Below are positions 12,130 to 22,555 of a stretch of DNA of 64,000 nucleotides, one piece after another; positions within the stretch are counted from its first letter, which is position 1; each line of letters opens with the position of its first letter. The translations under genes were made by a program, and so were the position numbers. Source of the stretch: Pohlia nutans (lineage: Eukaryota; Streptophyta; Bryopsida; Bryales; Mniaceae); assembly GCA_022496805.1 (NCBI GenBank), contig CM040103.1, forward strand, positions 2,064,001-2,128,000, given 5' to 3'. Below the pieces are notes generated by a model. It was not told the DNA's origin. It searched no databases and saw only the letters and a list, made by a program, of their open reading frames with translations.

Positions 12130-13430
12130 CTGATCGCAGTTACATTCAGCTCAGAAAAGAGCTGCAGCAACAATATCGACAGACAAAAACCAATCCGGGG
12201 AACCGAATGCACAAATAATTCAATCAACTGAATTATTTCATATACATAATTATAGAGTCGTATAATGTGTTAACAAACGGTCAGCTTCGATCAAAGCTGC
12301 ACATGGTATAATTTCAAATCATTGTCATTACATCCTGTGATCGATGTGTGAAGTCAATAAAGACTCAGGAATTACTCTAATCAAGTAACCAACTATTGCT
12401 ATCAAATGAATCTGTACAAAAGAATGGTGAGTTCAGAGCTCACGATTAAAAAGAATGGCAACTGTCTGATGGAATGAAGCTAGAGATCGACGAACAGCTC
12501 ATTCGATCCATATTCTGTCGGCCAGCGGAAGAGCTAGCTCGGACATTCAATGGCATTCAATTGGCTCCAGGGCTTCTTCGAATTCTGGCTTTCGTTGCAC
12601 GATCTTGATTAGTTGTCTTCCGATCAGTTGACCCGTTTCATTGACGCTTTGAAGGAGGTCGCCACTTGGAGGAGCCCATGGGAGCCTTGGATGGAGGCCT
12701 CCACTTGGAAGAGCCGCCATCGCCCTCGGGACCCGACTGCTGCGGAGGTCTCCACTTCGATGATCCCCCATCGCCCATCACTGCCATTGCAAATCTCTAG
12801 AACTCGAAAAGTTCGACTTTTGAAGCTCACTCAGTCTCGGGACACGGGAAGTGCAGCTTGGATCAGTGGGAGCAATTCTCCGAGAGAGTCGGAGGCTTCT
12901 CAGATCTGCCTTAGTGTGTCAATATGGAGCGCCGGGAGTTAGTTCGAAAATGTTACAGTATCACTTGTTGCAGCGCCTACGATCAATTTGTGTTGATCGA
13001 TCACTGAGCTGAGTGAGATTGTTGCGGAAGATGGAATGTTTAGTTCCTTCGCAGTGGTGCTGTTTTGTACGTTTTACTTCAGACAAGTCGCAAATCGCAA
13101 CAAGCCAAGTTGTTCAAATGACGCGGACGTACTTGATTTGTCAATGCGCAGACGCCGGCCCCGACAGACCAAAGTTGATCAAAAGGCAGCAGCCTGAGAC
13201 TGAACTCATTCGCGATGGGAAGTGGGTACTCTGACTTGAATTGGTGGATTCGTATGAGTTCGTGTTGAACGGCGCCGGCGAGCCAAGGACAACACGATCT
13301 ATACAGTGTGGTTCAATGAAGACCCAAATTGCACGGCCATCTTGTTGACAGACTAGTGAGCTAATAACAACCAACGAAGACCCAAATTGCACGCCCTTCT
13401 GTTGACAGACTAGTGAGTTACTAAGTTCTT
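12130..13430. repeat. Diverged direct duplication, copy A
   Basis: This aligns in order with 15300-16760. Shared words include TGATCGCAG, ATTTCATATA, GATCGATGTGTG, CGCTTTGAAGGAGGTCGCCACTT and GAACGGCGCCGGCGAGC. Within this copy a unit reading ACCCAAATTGCACGGCC...TTGACAGACTAGTGAG is repeated in tandem near 13320-13420. A third, shorter relic lies at about 15055-15170. Confidence 0.65.
12638..12787 (-). CDS. Small ORF with GDGGSSKWRPP repeats, copy A (49 aa)
   Basis: A minus-strand frame starts with ATG at 12787 and ends with TGA at 12638. It encodes 49 residues containing three copies of SSKWRPP, two of them preceded by GDGG. The paralogous locus at 15959-16117 keeps the same start (MAVMGDGG), the same repeat register and the same end (SKRQ then stop). 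Here the third repeat has lost a few residues in frame. Keeping the frame after such divergence suggests coding function or a recent coding past. The product is basic and proline-containing, has no signal peptide that I can see, and matches no family I recognise. It could be one exon of a larger gene. Confidence 0.45.
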   Translation of the reverse strand: MAVMGDGGSSKWRPPQQSGPEGDGGSSKWRPPSKAPMGSSKWRPPSKRQ

Positions 13431-13522
13431 GGAACTGGGAGCAAGTCAGAGCTACTAGACTGTAGCTGAGGGGGATTCCGTGATAGTGTGATGGAAATTC
13501 AACAGTTATTAAACTTTGGACA

Positions 13523-13669
13523 ATTGTACACCCGGGGTGCTCAGGCTATCATATTGGTTAGTTTCGCCAATCCCTGTTATTTTCTAGTGTAACTTATAAC
13601 TTACCTGTTACACTTGAAAATAACAGGGATTTTCCAATTTTACCAATATGGCATTTATGGTGTTGTACA
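13523..13669. mobile_element. Foldback element with long inverted repeats
   Basis: The core stem pairs 13572-13593 with 13607-13628 (22 bp, one mismatch) around a 13-nt loop. Weaker pairing continues outward (ATATTGGT against ACCAATAT). The structure is typical of a small foldback MITE. I could not establish a target duplication. Confidence 0.55.
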
Positions 13670-13670
13670 C

Positions 13671-15050
13671 ATATATTTTAAACAATGGGTAGAGGGCGTG
13701 CACATTGATGTTATTTTAATAATTTTTGGTAGTGCAAGTTGCAATCTTGAGTGAAATGATGAAACTAAATGCAGCCCCATATTCATTAAATTGGCCAATC
13801 TTATTTATAATGGCCGCCATACTTTTCAAATAAAGAGAGTAAATGAACTAAAATCACGATGAACTATGATTTATTCATCCAACAAAATGTACATTCATCC
13901 AAAATGAAGCGATATTATCCTTGTAGTACACCCCTTTTCTACAATTTCAGCATCATTTGTATGGGTTCATTTCAATAGTCTATTTTTGGACGATATTCTT
14001 TGAATGGCAATCTAGTAATTAATAAATCGCTCCAAAAACCAGTGGACTGGCTACGTTTGTTTCAAGACAAAATTAAGGACATTGTTAAACTTGGGGGAGC
14101 CCATTTTGACATCATTTTGGTGTATATCTTTTGAGGATCATTCTATTGACAATCCTCATAGTATTCTCGGTTCATGTTGGATTAACTTGCATTGAATCAA
14201 CATCAAATTATCATTGTTGAAACAACAAGACACCAATATCATCTTACTAGGACCAATCATGATATCTTACTGATTAATACGGTATTAAACATTTTGACAC
14301 CAAATTAATATTAAATCAATATATATTATTCCAATTATTATTAAATCAACAAGTACATGTTATTCTAGTACGGAGTATTAAAATGATAATGCATCATTTT
14401 TACATTGATCCAATGTGTATCTTATCAACATCATTCTAACATCATTCAATATTGGAGGAGGTCGGAAAGATTTTAACTGGTGGCAACGTATTCAAAAACA
14501 GTTACTCAGACAAAGTGACTAAGGACACAGTACACAGGCTCTTGGCAAAAAGTCTCGTACAATCGGATTAAAATGTCAGGAATCCTGAAACGACGCAGGG
14601 CATCCGTGCTAAGCAACTCCCACTGACACAAGCTATGCATACTGGAATCTTGGAGCACACTCGCTTGCAAGAGACACACACTAGCGCAAGAGAGCTACTC
14701 TACTCACTGATCCGGGTACAAGTCCTAGCTGGTGGTGGCTAGTTTTGGAGGGAAGAATCGTCATGATGACTGATTGCCAGATTCAAACGCACAGGAAAGA
14801 AGTGTACTAGTTACAGCTGTAGTCGTGTCCAGCTGTGCTTGTAGTTAGTCTCTTGTGTATACATGCTGAGGTGGAGCTGCTGAGGTGGAACAAATCAACA
14901 TTCAATGAAAAAATTTAGTCAACCAGTCAGAAGAGCTTTGCTAGGCAGCCTAGGCTCTCTGGAATATAATCAATTGCAATTAATTCTTGGATTATTTTGA
15001 TGAATTTGACTTTACCGCAATAAGAGAAAGAACAGGTCAGTTTGATCAAA
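13671..15050. other. No recognised gene
   Basis: This is AT-rich sequence with no long open frame or recognisable motif. The 14.46-14.95 kb part is less AT-rich and may be an old repeat, but I could not assign it. Confidence 0.4.
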
Positions 15051-15523
15051 TCGATGCTTGCGTTGCATGTATCGAGAGTCAGGCATGATGTCGATCAGTT
15101 GTCTTCCCAATCAACCCGTTTCATTTACGCTTTGAGACCGCCACTTGATTCCCGCTTTGAGAATCGACAGTTTCTAAATTTGGTCAATTAGGTCGCATAG
15201 ACACATAGTGGATGCCGTGATGATGATCAGAATTACTCGTTGACTGGTTCCTCAATTGAAAGTTCAACTACTGAAAATGATCAAAGAGCTTAAAGCGAGC
15301 AAAACTAGCTGATCGCAGATTAAATCAACTCTGAATTGAGCTGCATCATTCACTTGACAGACAAGGAACAAAGTGAAGGCACAAATATTTCAATCAACTG
15401 AATCGATCTTTTCATATAATACAGAGCCTGCGTAATTGTGTATAATGTGTTTACATTTGAGTGTTTGACAACCTTCAAAGCTGTTAGTAGTACTAAAATT
15501 GTCAAAGCTATGCGACAGCATAC

Positions 15524-15587
15524 TATCGGGAACCTCACCTCGGCAAATGTAGCCGCTGACTACATTCTACACGAGAGGTTCCCGATA
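15524..15587. repeat. Short insertion with 13-bp inverted arms
   Basis: TATCGGGAACCTC at 15524-15536 is the reverse complement of 15575-15587, with 38 bases between. The sequence is absent from duplication copy A, so it is a later insertion or a regulatory hairpin. Confidence 0.5.
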
Positions 15588-15958
15588 CTACATTCTAGCC
15601 CTATGGATCGATGTGTAGAAATAAAGAATCAGGATCTACTATAAATTTTCTATTACTGTTGACCAAATGAAATGAATCTGTACAAAAGAATTAATTGTGA
15701 GAGCTCTTAGAGCTCATGATCTTTAAGTAATAAACTGATCTGACACTTTGATGAGACTAGCGAACAGCTCATTCAATCCGTACATGTTCTGCCGGCCGGA
15801 AGATCGAGCTTGCCAGCTCTGGCATTCAATTTGCAATAAATTCTTCGATCGCAATGAAGGATTCGAACAGTTGGCCGGATTGTTCCTATTGATTCTTTCG
15901 TTGCATGTGTCGACAGTAGAGCATGAACTTGGTCAGTCGTCCTTCCAATTAACCCGTC

Positions 15959-16117
15959 TCATTGACGCTTCGAAGGAGGTCGCCACTTGGAGGAGCCACC
16001 ATCGCCCATGGGAGACTTGGATGGAGGCCTCCACTTGGAAGAGCCACCATCGCCCATGGGAGCCGACTGCTTCGGTGGTCTCCACTTCGATGATCCCCCG
16101 TCGCCCATCACTGCCAT
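15959..16117 (-). CDS. Small ORF with GDGGSSKWRPP repeats, copy B (52 aa)
   Basis: A minus-strand frame starts with ATG at 16117 and ends with TGA at 15959. It encodes 52 residues made almost entirely of three full copies of MGDGGSSKWRPP separated by short linkers. It is the paralog of the ORF at 12638-12787, with the same first eight residues and the same last four. The DNA repeat unit (about 42 bp) is a multiple of three and substitutions keep the frame open. I do not recognise a family. It may be a short peptide gene or the last exon of a longer one. Confidence 0.45.
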   Translation of the reverse strand: MAVMGDGGSSKWRPPKQSAPMGDGGSSKWRPPSKSPMGDGGSSKWRPPSKRQ

Positions 16118-17108
16118 TTTATTGCGAACTGAGATCGATAGACTTGTAAAGCACTGGACTCTTGGAGCTAGACTTGTAAACCTCTTAAGATATATATGGG
16201 AAGTGGTGGCCGGTCTGTATGAAGCGTGGATCAGTTACAACAGTTGTCAGTCTTGAAGAATGCCTTCGCGATCAAACAGCAGAAGCTTGCTACGGTTGTC
16301 AAATTGGAGCACCGGGTGTATCACTTGTTGTGCAGCAGCTCGTCTTCAGTTTGTGTTGACGAGTGAGCTGAGAAGGAATGCTTGAACATGAGGAAGAATG
16401 AATGTCTGGTGCTAATTTGTACGTTCTGATTCACGTCGCAACGAGCTCGGTTCAAACGACGCGGAAATTATTTTTTTGGCGGACGCCTCGACAGACCAGA
16501 CTCGTAAGTTGTTCAAACGAAGCTTGAGAGTGGTAATTATCTGAGTGACAGTCTGCGGTAGAATATTCGTATTGAACGGCGCTGGCGAGCGGAGGACAAC
16601 ACGATATATGCCAGTGCCGTCGTCCACTGTGGACCCAAAATGAAAGCCGTACAAGTTGACACCGGTCCAAGTTACTGTACATTCAGTACGAGTAGTAGGT
16701 TCTTCCTCCCAGATTGGACTGAAAATGGAAGCCGTATCAGTTGACACTGGTCCAAGTTACTGTGCAGAACATCATATTCATTAAAATGAGAGTATACTCT
16801 GAAAATGAGAGTTTAGATATGTCACAATATCCATGAATTTGATTTGAATATGCAACACAAATGGAGTGAAAACGGTACTTTGCAAGAGAATTGAGACACT
16901 GGCCATTGAAATGTAACGTAATATATGTTTATTTCTAGAAATTGCATTGAGCAATAGACAATTGGTGAGGAATTGTTGCATATCATTACCACAAGGAACT
17001 ACACTCTAATAGCATTTAGGTACAAGATACACATCTAAACTACGGTTCTGTACATCACTAAAGTATACTACTTCTGTATAGTAATCGCAAATACCATGCC
17101 AAATGTTA

Positions 17109-17555
17109 TCATGAATACAATCGCGTCTTAAGTTCAGCTTCCTCCTTCAACTTCAGTTCAGCTGCTGCCTTCAACATCTGAGGACCACGAGTATAGCCAG
17201 CATATATCGAACATTGTTGTATTGAGATCTCTCGCCTTTGTTGCGCCAACATCCGTTCCTCCCACGCATCTCGAACAGGAGGGGATCTCCTTCTGAAAAA
17301 TTCGTCGTGCGACTGAGTCTGTCGAAGCCCCTCGTTCAATGAAGGGTGTCGAGTACGCAACAGAGCACGAAGAGGCACATCAACACGGGGTAGGGTAGGT
17401 GGAGGCGCGACAGTTGATTGCCCGATAGGTTTCGTAGATTGCCGGTTCGGTTTCGAAGAAGCCCGAGGGCGTGGCAACGGCAGAACTTTCAAAGGGGAAG
17501 ATGCGGAACATGGTGTAGGATTCACAGCCCGAGAGTCAGAACCATTCGTTTTCAA
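17109..17555 (-). CDS. Locus A terminal exon, basic proline-rich tail
   Basis: The open frame ends at a stop at 17109-17111. It begins SP/PR-rich (SASSPLKVLPLPRPRAS, similar in style to the previous exon) and ends in a charged helical stretch (LKAAAELKLKEEAELKTRL). The strongest acceptor (CTGCAG, exon starting 17569) would cause an immediate stop in phase 0. A weaker AAG acceptor gives a start at 17555 that keeps the frame. The 5' border is therefore uncertain. Confidence 0.45.
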   Translation of the reverse strand: MKTNGSDSRAVNPTPCSASSPLKVLPLPRPRASSKPNRQSTKPIGQSTVAPPPTLPRVDVPLRALLRTRHPSLNEGLRQTQSHDEFFRRRSPPVRDAWEERMLAQQRREISIQQCSIYAGYTRGPQMLKAAAELKLKEEAELKTRLYS

Positions 17556-17674
17556 CTTGATTTCTCCACCTGCAGACTACATCCAAGTAACAGACGTATG
17601 AGTATATGAGAATGTCTCATGACAATAAAAGCATGAGATGCAAGAAATAAATGAATATTTAACTTCACGCGCAC

Positions 17675-18028
17675 CTCTACCATAATGAGATCCTCCTTCA
17701 TCTCAGAATCATCGTAAAGCTTCCTCAGAGGCGGTCCAACAGCACTTGATCGGTTATTCGGGGAAGGAGGCATTGCTCGTGCTTTCAAAGGCGAAGGTGA
17801 ACTCACAGGTCGTGGTCTTTTACCACCGCTGGGTGGGCTATCTACAACACCATGATTGATTGGCTTGACAGAAAAGTCCATTGTCGATTGCGCAGTAGCT
17901 GCCGAGTACATGATATGCCCCAGCTCACTCTGCAAAATTGCGTATTGTCCGTAGTCCAAAATCGAATCAGCAGAAGCAGCGCAACGGTAATCAAAATCAT
18001 TGTCCATATCCGAGAAACAACGCAACAC
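17675..18028 (-). CDS. Locus A exon, 118 codons, unknown function
   Basis: The acceptor CGTATTCAG|GTG and donor GAG|GTGCGC enclose 354 nt starting and ending in phase 0. The N-terminal half (DMDNDFDYRC, SILDYGQYAILQSELGHIM) looks globular. The C-terminal half is proline-rich with repeated SP motifs (GGKRPRPVSSPSPLKARAMPPSP), resembling phosphorylation-prone linkers. I recognise no family. Confidence 0.5.
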
Positions 18029-18245
18029 CTGAATACGAAAAGATTTCAAAGGAGACTTCAACAAGAACAGAGTCACTGTGCTACTGTCGATTCAACACGA
18101 CTCGAGTTAAATGCAGCCAGCTATGACTTGGCAACAAGGATTACGAACAAAGTCAAATCAACTCGACTCGAGTTGAATGAAGGCAACAAGGAACATGAAT
18201 CATACAGATCTAAACCATGAAAGTGATAAATGAAAGAATACTCAC

Positions 18246-19113
18246 GTGTGATTCTATGACTAACACTGCGATGCAAGCATCCACAATAGAACTACTAAAT
18301 CCATCATCGACGAATTGACTGATCCGACATTAGAGTCTTGGAGTTCTCTATGGCGGTCATGAGTTCATCATATTCTTGCGTATCGGGCTCCTCAATGAGC
18401 ATCCGACGCCCAATGTTATCTTCCCGGCGGAAAGACAGCAAGCCCTGACCTCGGCACTGATGCAGCCGTTGGATCCAAGGGAGGAGCTCGTCAACCAAGA
18501 ATCTATCAGCAGCATGATGTTGCGACCACGACATGGGCAGAACAACATTCTCTGGTTCATTAAGGACGTGCTTCTCACGGCTATCGTCTACGATGATGGT
18601 GTTTGAAGAGCTAAACTTGGAATTCTGGGGTGCAAACAGTTTGTCCAAGGGCTTGAGGAATAAGTCCTTGTTGGTCCCCTTGACTTTCAGAATGGACAAC
18701 TTATTCCGCACTCCACGATACTTGATAACATCGCAGGAATCCTGCCCCATTATATGCAACGGGGGCTGTAGACCCCTAAATAAGTATTCGCAAATCAATT
18801 TAGTAGTGGTAGTCGCCATGGAACTCCATACGGAGACATATGCGACAAGCGATAACTCACGAAGGAAATCAAAGCAGTGCGGACGAACGTAGACGGCCTT
18901 GGGACCAACCACCGCCGGTAGAACAGAAGAATGGGCATGCGAGATGTCATTATACACTTGGTCCTTGGCCATGTGTCTCCGATCCAGACAGACACAGAGA
19001 ATACCATTGAGATCGAGAATGACATTGAGCCATCTCCCTACCGCACTGGATACAAACGCATGATCGACAGGCTCCACTGCGGCACCTACCCCACTGTGCG
19101 ATAGACTGGTCCC
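18246..19113 (-). CDS. Locus A exon: FCP1/SCP-like HAD phosphatase domain
   Basis: The acceptor is CTGAACAG|GGG and the donor CAC|GTGAGT. The residues carry the FCP1-homology signature: VILDLNGILC (motif I, normally hydrophobic-DxDx-T/V), YVRPHCFDFLREL, VSVWSSM (motif II) and TIIVDDSREKH (motif IV). The second aspartate of DxD is asparagine, a change seen in many plant SCP-like homologs that is expected to weaken or abolish phosphatase activity. The domain would act on phosphoproteins or as a binding module. Near 18325 the frame shifts by one base: the upstream frame ends at TGA 18304-18306, while the downstream frame (QFVDDGFSSSIVDACIA) continues to the donor. Confidence 0.7.
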
Positions 19114-19283
19114 CTGTTCAGAAGGGGGAGAGACAAATGTGCAAACAGTTAAGGACTGCACTGACACATTTTTGACTGACCCAAGTCATTGCAAAACGAA
19201 TACGAAATCCCAACGAAGATAAAAAATCAAACGCAGAATCGCCGAATGAAACAGAACAGTTTGCCTTGAACATGATGACTTAC

Positions 19284-19576
19284 AGGATTGTCTGATGAAT
19301 TGGTCATCGGTGCAGGATCGGGGACGACGACGGAGGATGGAAGCGGAATGTGGACCTCGAGCAGAACAGCGTCAAGAATGTCGGAGTCACTCTTGTTGTC
19401 CACACGCATGGCTTCAGAATCAGAAGTTGATGCTAGGAGATTACGTTCTAGCGCGTCGAAGGACTCAGGTGCTGGGACTTGCTCGACAGTAAGCAGACGC
19501 TGAGGACTACTCAAATGCCTCGGGGACGCAGCAGTGGATGGATTTTCGCATGGTATACTCAGGACATTGGGAGAGC
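19284..19576 (-). CDS. Locus A exon: acidic linker
   Basis: It is bounded by CGCGCAG|GC (acceptor) and CCT|GTAAGT (a near-perfect donor). It starts in phase 1 and ends in phase 0, matching both neighbours. The 97 residues are serine-, proline- and aspartate-rich with no recognised domain and probably form a linker between the methyltransferase-like and HAD parts. Confidence 0.55.
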
Positions 19577-19837
19577 CTGCGCGATGCGAAAGTGCAATAG
19601 AATAATATGTAAGAAGCAGCATTATATTTCATTCTCGGTAAAAATGAGCAGCATTTACAAAATAGGAGTAGCATTTACAAAAATGTACAGAACAATTGTT
19701 TTAATAATTCTGCCATGTCCTACTTCAGATATTAACTAACAAAACTCCTATATCATGATGCTGGGGATCCCCGTGTAACTGGAAGTGAAATTCAACTCGA
19801 GTCGAGTTAAATAAAAAATAGGATCACGAAGATGAAC

Positions 19838-20732
19838 CTGGTGGCACATCTGACGCCTCGAGTTCCATCGCATCACAAGTAATGTCGACCTCGGGTTCCA
19901 GACCTGTATCTGGACAGGGGTCATTTTGAGATCGATCTTCCTCCTGATCCGTCTGCGCGGTATTAGATGCAGGTGCAGGTGACGCACTTGAAGTCTCGCG
20001 GGTAACGGGGGCAGAAGGAGACTGACGAGTGGCAGCTCCACTGTCGGAAGAGTTCGCCGGGCGATATGACAGTAGGAGCGGTCCGCCATGACCATGCGCT
20101 GGATCGACTATCATCATCGGCCTCGGTCCACATTCTGCAACCAACGTCTTTACCATGGAAGGGATCTTCTCCGTCATTAAGAAGGTCCACTTGTCCTCAT
20201 CGGCCTTTCGCTGTCGCTCTATCATATCAAACATGAGCTGGTTTGTACGCTCCTCCATCTTCATCATCTTGTCGGAAAGGCGGTCGAATAGTGCCTCAGC
20301 TAGATCAACACCTCCTTCTTCCTTTCGTTTCTTCTTTCCTGGCTTGGAAACGGGAGGAGGATCTGGCATCGACGAATCAGATGAGTGAGTTTTGCCATCT
20401 TCATTTGGCTGCGAACATGATCCGAGACCGGTATGGGGCGTCACAGGAACCTGCGATCCTGGCAGTCCGATGTCTTCATCCTCACTTGATGAATGTAGAA
20501 TGAATGGTTTGGTGATGTCCTCGCCACGGTTGGCTTGGCTAGACTCTCGTGGCCTCTTGCCCCTACCGGATGAGGAGGCTTCTTTGTCGCCTCTCTTAGG
20601 ATGTTTGGACTCATCAACGTTGTATCCGAGCTCAAAATCCCTCCTGTCTAAGTTCAGGACCTTCTCAGACAGGTCAAGAAATGCAGCGGTCTTGCTGCTT
20701 GGCCCGATGATGTAATTCTCCAACGAATTCAT
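19838..20732 (-). CDS. Locus A exon: end of methyltransferase-like domain, linker and coiled coil
   Basis: The acceptor CTCCAG precedes ATGAATTC at 20732. The first 30 residues (YIIGPSSKTAAFLDLSEKVL) fit the terminal strand of beta-class methyltransferases, where a conserved IG-E lies after motif I. The rest is acidic and serine/proline-rich with KKKRK-type basic clusters. A likely coiled coil (ALFDRLSDKMMKMEERTNQL and following) spans about 50 residues. A phase-1 donor at 19837 (CCAG|GTTCAT) joins in frame with the exon at 19576. If it is not used, translation stops at TGA 19824-19826. Confidence 0.6.
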
Positions 20733-21028
20733 CTGGAGTATGAAACAAAATAGCATTAGAGGTTGGTAATTGAAAGAGACTTGTCATTAAAGTCAATACC
20801 TGGACAGTTCAACTCGATTCGAGTTGAAAGTTCAACTCTACACTATTGAAGACACGGTAAGCAGATCCTAAGACAGAATTGATTTAACTCGACTCGAGTT
20901 GAATCTCTCCAACAGTCAAATGTTGATCAGACAGTGTTTAACTCGACTCGAGTTGAATCCAACATAGAGATAATTATAGAAGGACTATTCAACTCGACTC
21001 GAGTTGAATGAGTTGGTTTGGTGAGTAC

Positions 21029-22400
21029 CCAAGCAGCACACGACAGTTTCCCACCACCAAACACGGTCAGCACTGCGTCCCCTTCCTTGCAAAAAAGGTC
21101 TAATAGCTTCAAGTAGAATTCCATTCGCAGCTCCGTGTTGTAAATCCGGTACTCCAATTCGTTGTAACCACCTGGAGTGGTAAATACCGTCGTTAATGGA
21201 GCCTCAAACAAATTGGGGAGGTTCTTGCGCCTAATCCTCAGTCCCTTCTTGAACATGTAGATAATCTGCACATTAGTGTGTGCACGCTTGCTGGTCGCGG
21301 GATGATCCTCTAACCGCTCATATTTTTCCGGAACATAATCAGCAAACTCGAGAGTGTAGTTATCTCCATATTCGGAAGCGTGAAGGTGAGGCAAAATTTT
21401 TGCCTGTGCCACTTTGTCACTTCAGATCCATACCCATACGGGGAGTTTAAAAACGTCGGAATCGTCGATCCCTGAGAGCACGGAGAGCACGGAGAGCACG
21501 TTGTAAAAGTACGGTGAGTCATTTGAAGACCCTGCTTGTTCAAGCGCACCAGGGAGATTTCTGAAGTCCATAATGGCCACCTTAATCCTCTTGGCGGTCG
21601 TCTCATCCGATGCGTCTGTGGTCCATTCTCCCAGGAACATCCTCATCCAAATTATAGGGCCTGTAGTATGCATTGCCCTTGGGAATCTGAAACTTTCCCT
21701 TGTTGACGAGGAACACCTTGAAGAATTCATTAGCATAGGGAGACATATCCTCAATGCTCTTGTTCTTATTGTGCGGAAGTTTGGCGGCTGTGAAGTAGTC
21801 CTCTCCAAGAGCAGATAGCAGGACATTGAGAGCAGCTTTTGTGATTCGGAACTCCGCCTTAAAACGCTTCCAGCTGTCCTTCTTGAATTCGCCGCTGGAG
21901 CTGTAAAGGGCGAACTCTGGCCGCATGCTGTGAATCTGCCTCTTCACAATGGTCTTCCTCTTGCATCTCTCCAGCCAATCCTTGTAGCTGTAGCAGTTAG
22001 GATGCACACCCTTGATCTGTTTCATCGTGACTTTGGGGTAGTACTCCTTCCTTTTGGGGTCTGGCCTATTGAGCAGGTACTCGGCAAACCTCTTTAGTTG
22101 TGCTTCGTTCAAGTTCCCCAACCACTTGAAGAACTCTCGGGTCATGACTCCATCCTTCTCCGGATTCCAACTGTTGAGTTCCTTAAACTTCTTCCCCGTA
22201 TCAGGATCCATGAGTTCCCCCTGAGAGCATGCGGAAATAAGCTCGCTCCACAGGCTGTACACCTCCTCGGACGCGGTGATGATCTTCAGCTCGTTGTGAA
22301 GAGCCAGCTCCTGCTCTCTTGGCTTCTTCCCGCTCAATGCTTTCTGGGTCTTCTTTACGTCTATCAGTGCAAAGCGAAGTTTCACCGCGTCCTGGAATTC
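21029..22400 (-). CDS. Locus A exon: family core and N-terminal methyltransferase-like half
   Basis: The acceptor CACAG|GAATTC and donor TGG|GTACTC define the exon. The first part (EFQDAVKLRF onward) aligns with the short second exon of locus D (AFTDAVVQRF). The middle is lysine-rich. The last part carries VAIMDFRNLP in the place of the catalytic DPPY-type motif IV, and later DAVLTVFGGGKLSC in the place of the FxGxG cofactor motif I. Motif IV before motif I is the beta-class order (as in CcrM-type enzymes). Neither motif is canonical, so activity is doubtful. Reading the whole exon needs one base skipped near 21630 and passage over TGA at 21422-21424. Confidence 0.6.
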
Positions 22401-22555
22401 CTGTGGCATTCAATACACGAGTACGCGGATCAGTAAAACAACTCAAATCGAGTTAAACAGTTTTGTCTGTCTATCCCGGGCTTAACATTAATTGAGCGTA
22501 TGACCAACTCAAACTGAACACATTCAACTCGATTCGAGTTGAACTTTATGATTAC

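Larger units (their letters stand above)
15300..16760. repeat. Diverged direct duplication, copy B
   Basis: This is the partner of 12130-13430 in the same orientation, offset by about 3.3 kb. It has gained a short insertion bounded by 13-bp inverted arms at 15524-15587. A minus-strand word IYRVVLRSPAPFNTN (near 16570-16610) matches IDRVVLGSPAPFNTN in copy A, so both copies may derive from an exon-bearing gene. Confidence 0.65.

Noticed and set aside
12130..16760. Copies A and B as the two LTRs of one retrotransposon
   Set aside because: They are too diverged, lack TG...CA ends, primer-binding site and polypurine tract, and the 1.9 kb between has no pol-like frame. Also a third partial copy lies between them.
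19748..20095. Alternative frames over the acidic linker exon of locus A
   Set aside because: The exon phases and the coiled-coil and methyltransferase-like residues support only one frame.
21340..21360. Half-site AACTCGA in the locus A exon as an exonic family-1 palindrome
   Set aside because: Only one arm is present (AACTCGAGAG), so it does not contradict the intron-only distribution. A similar half-site at 26460 was rejected likewise.
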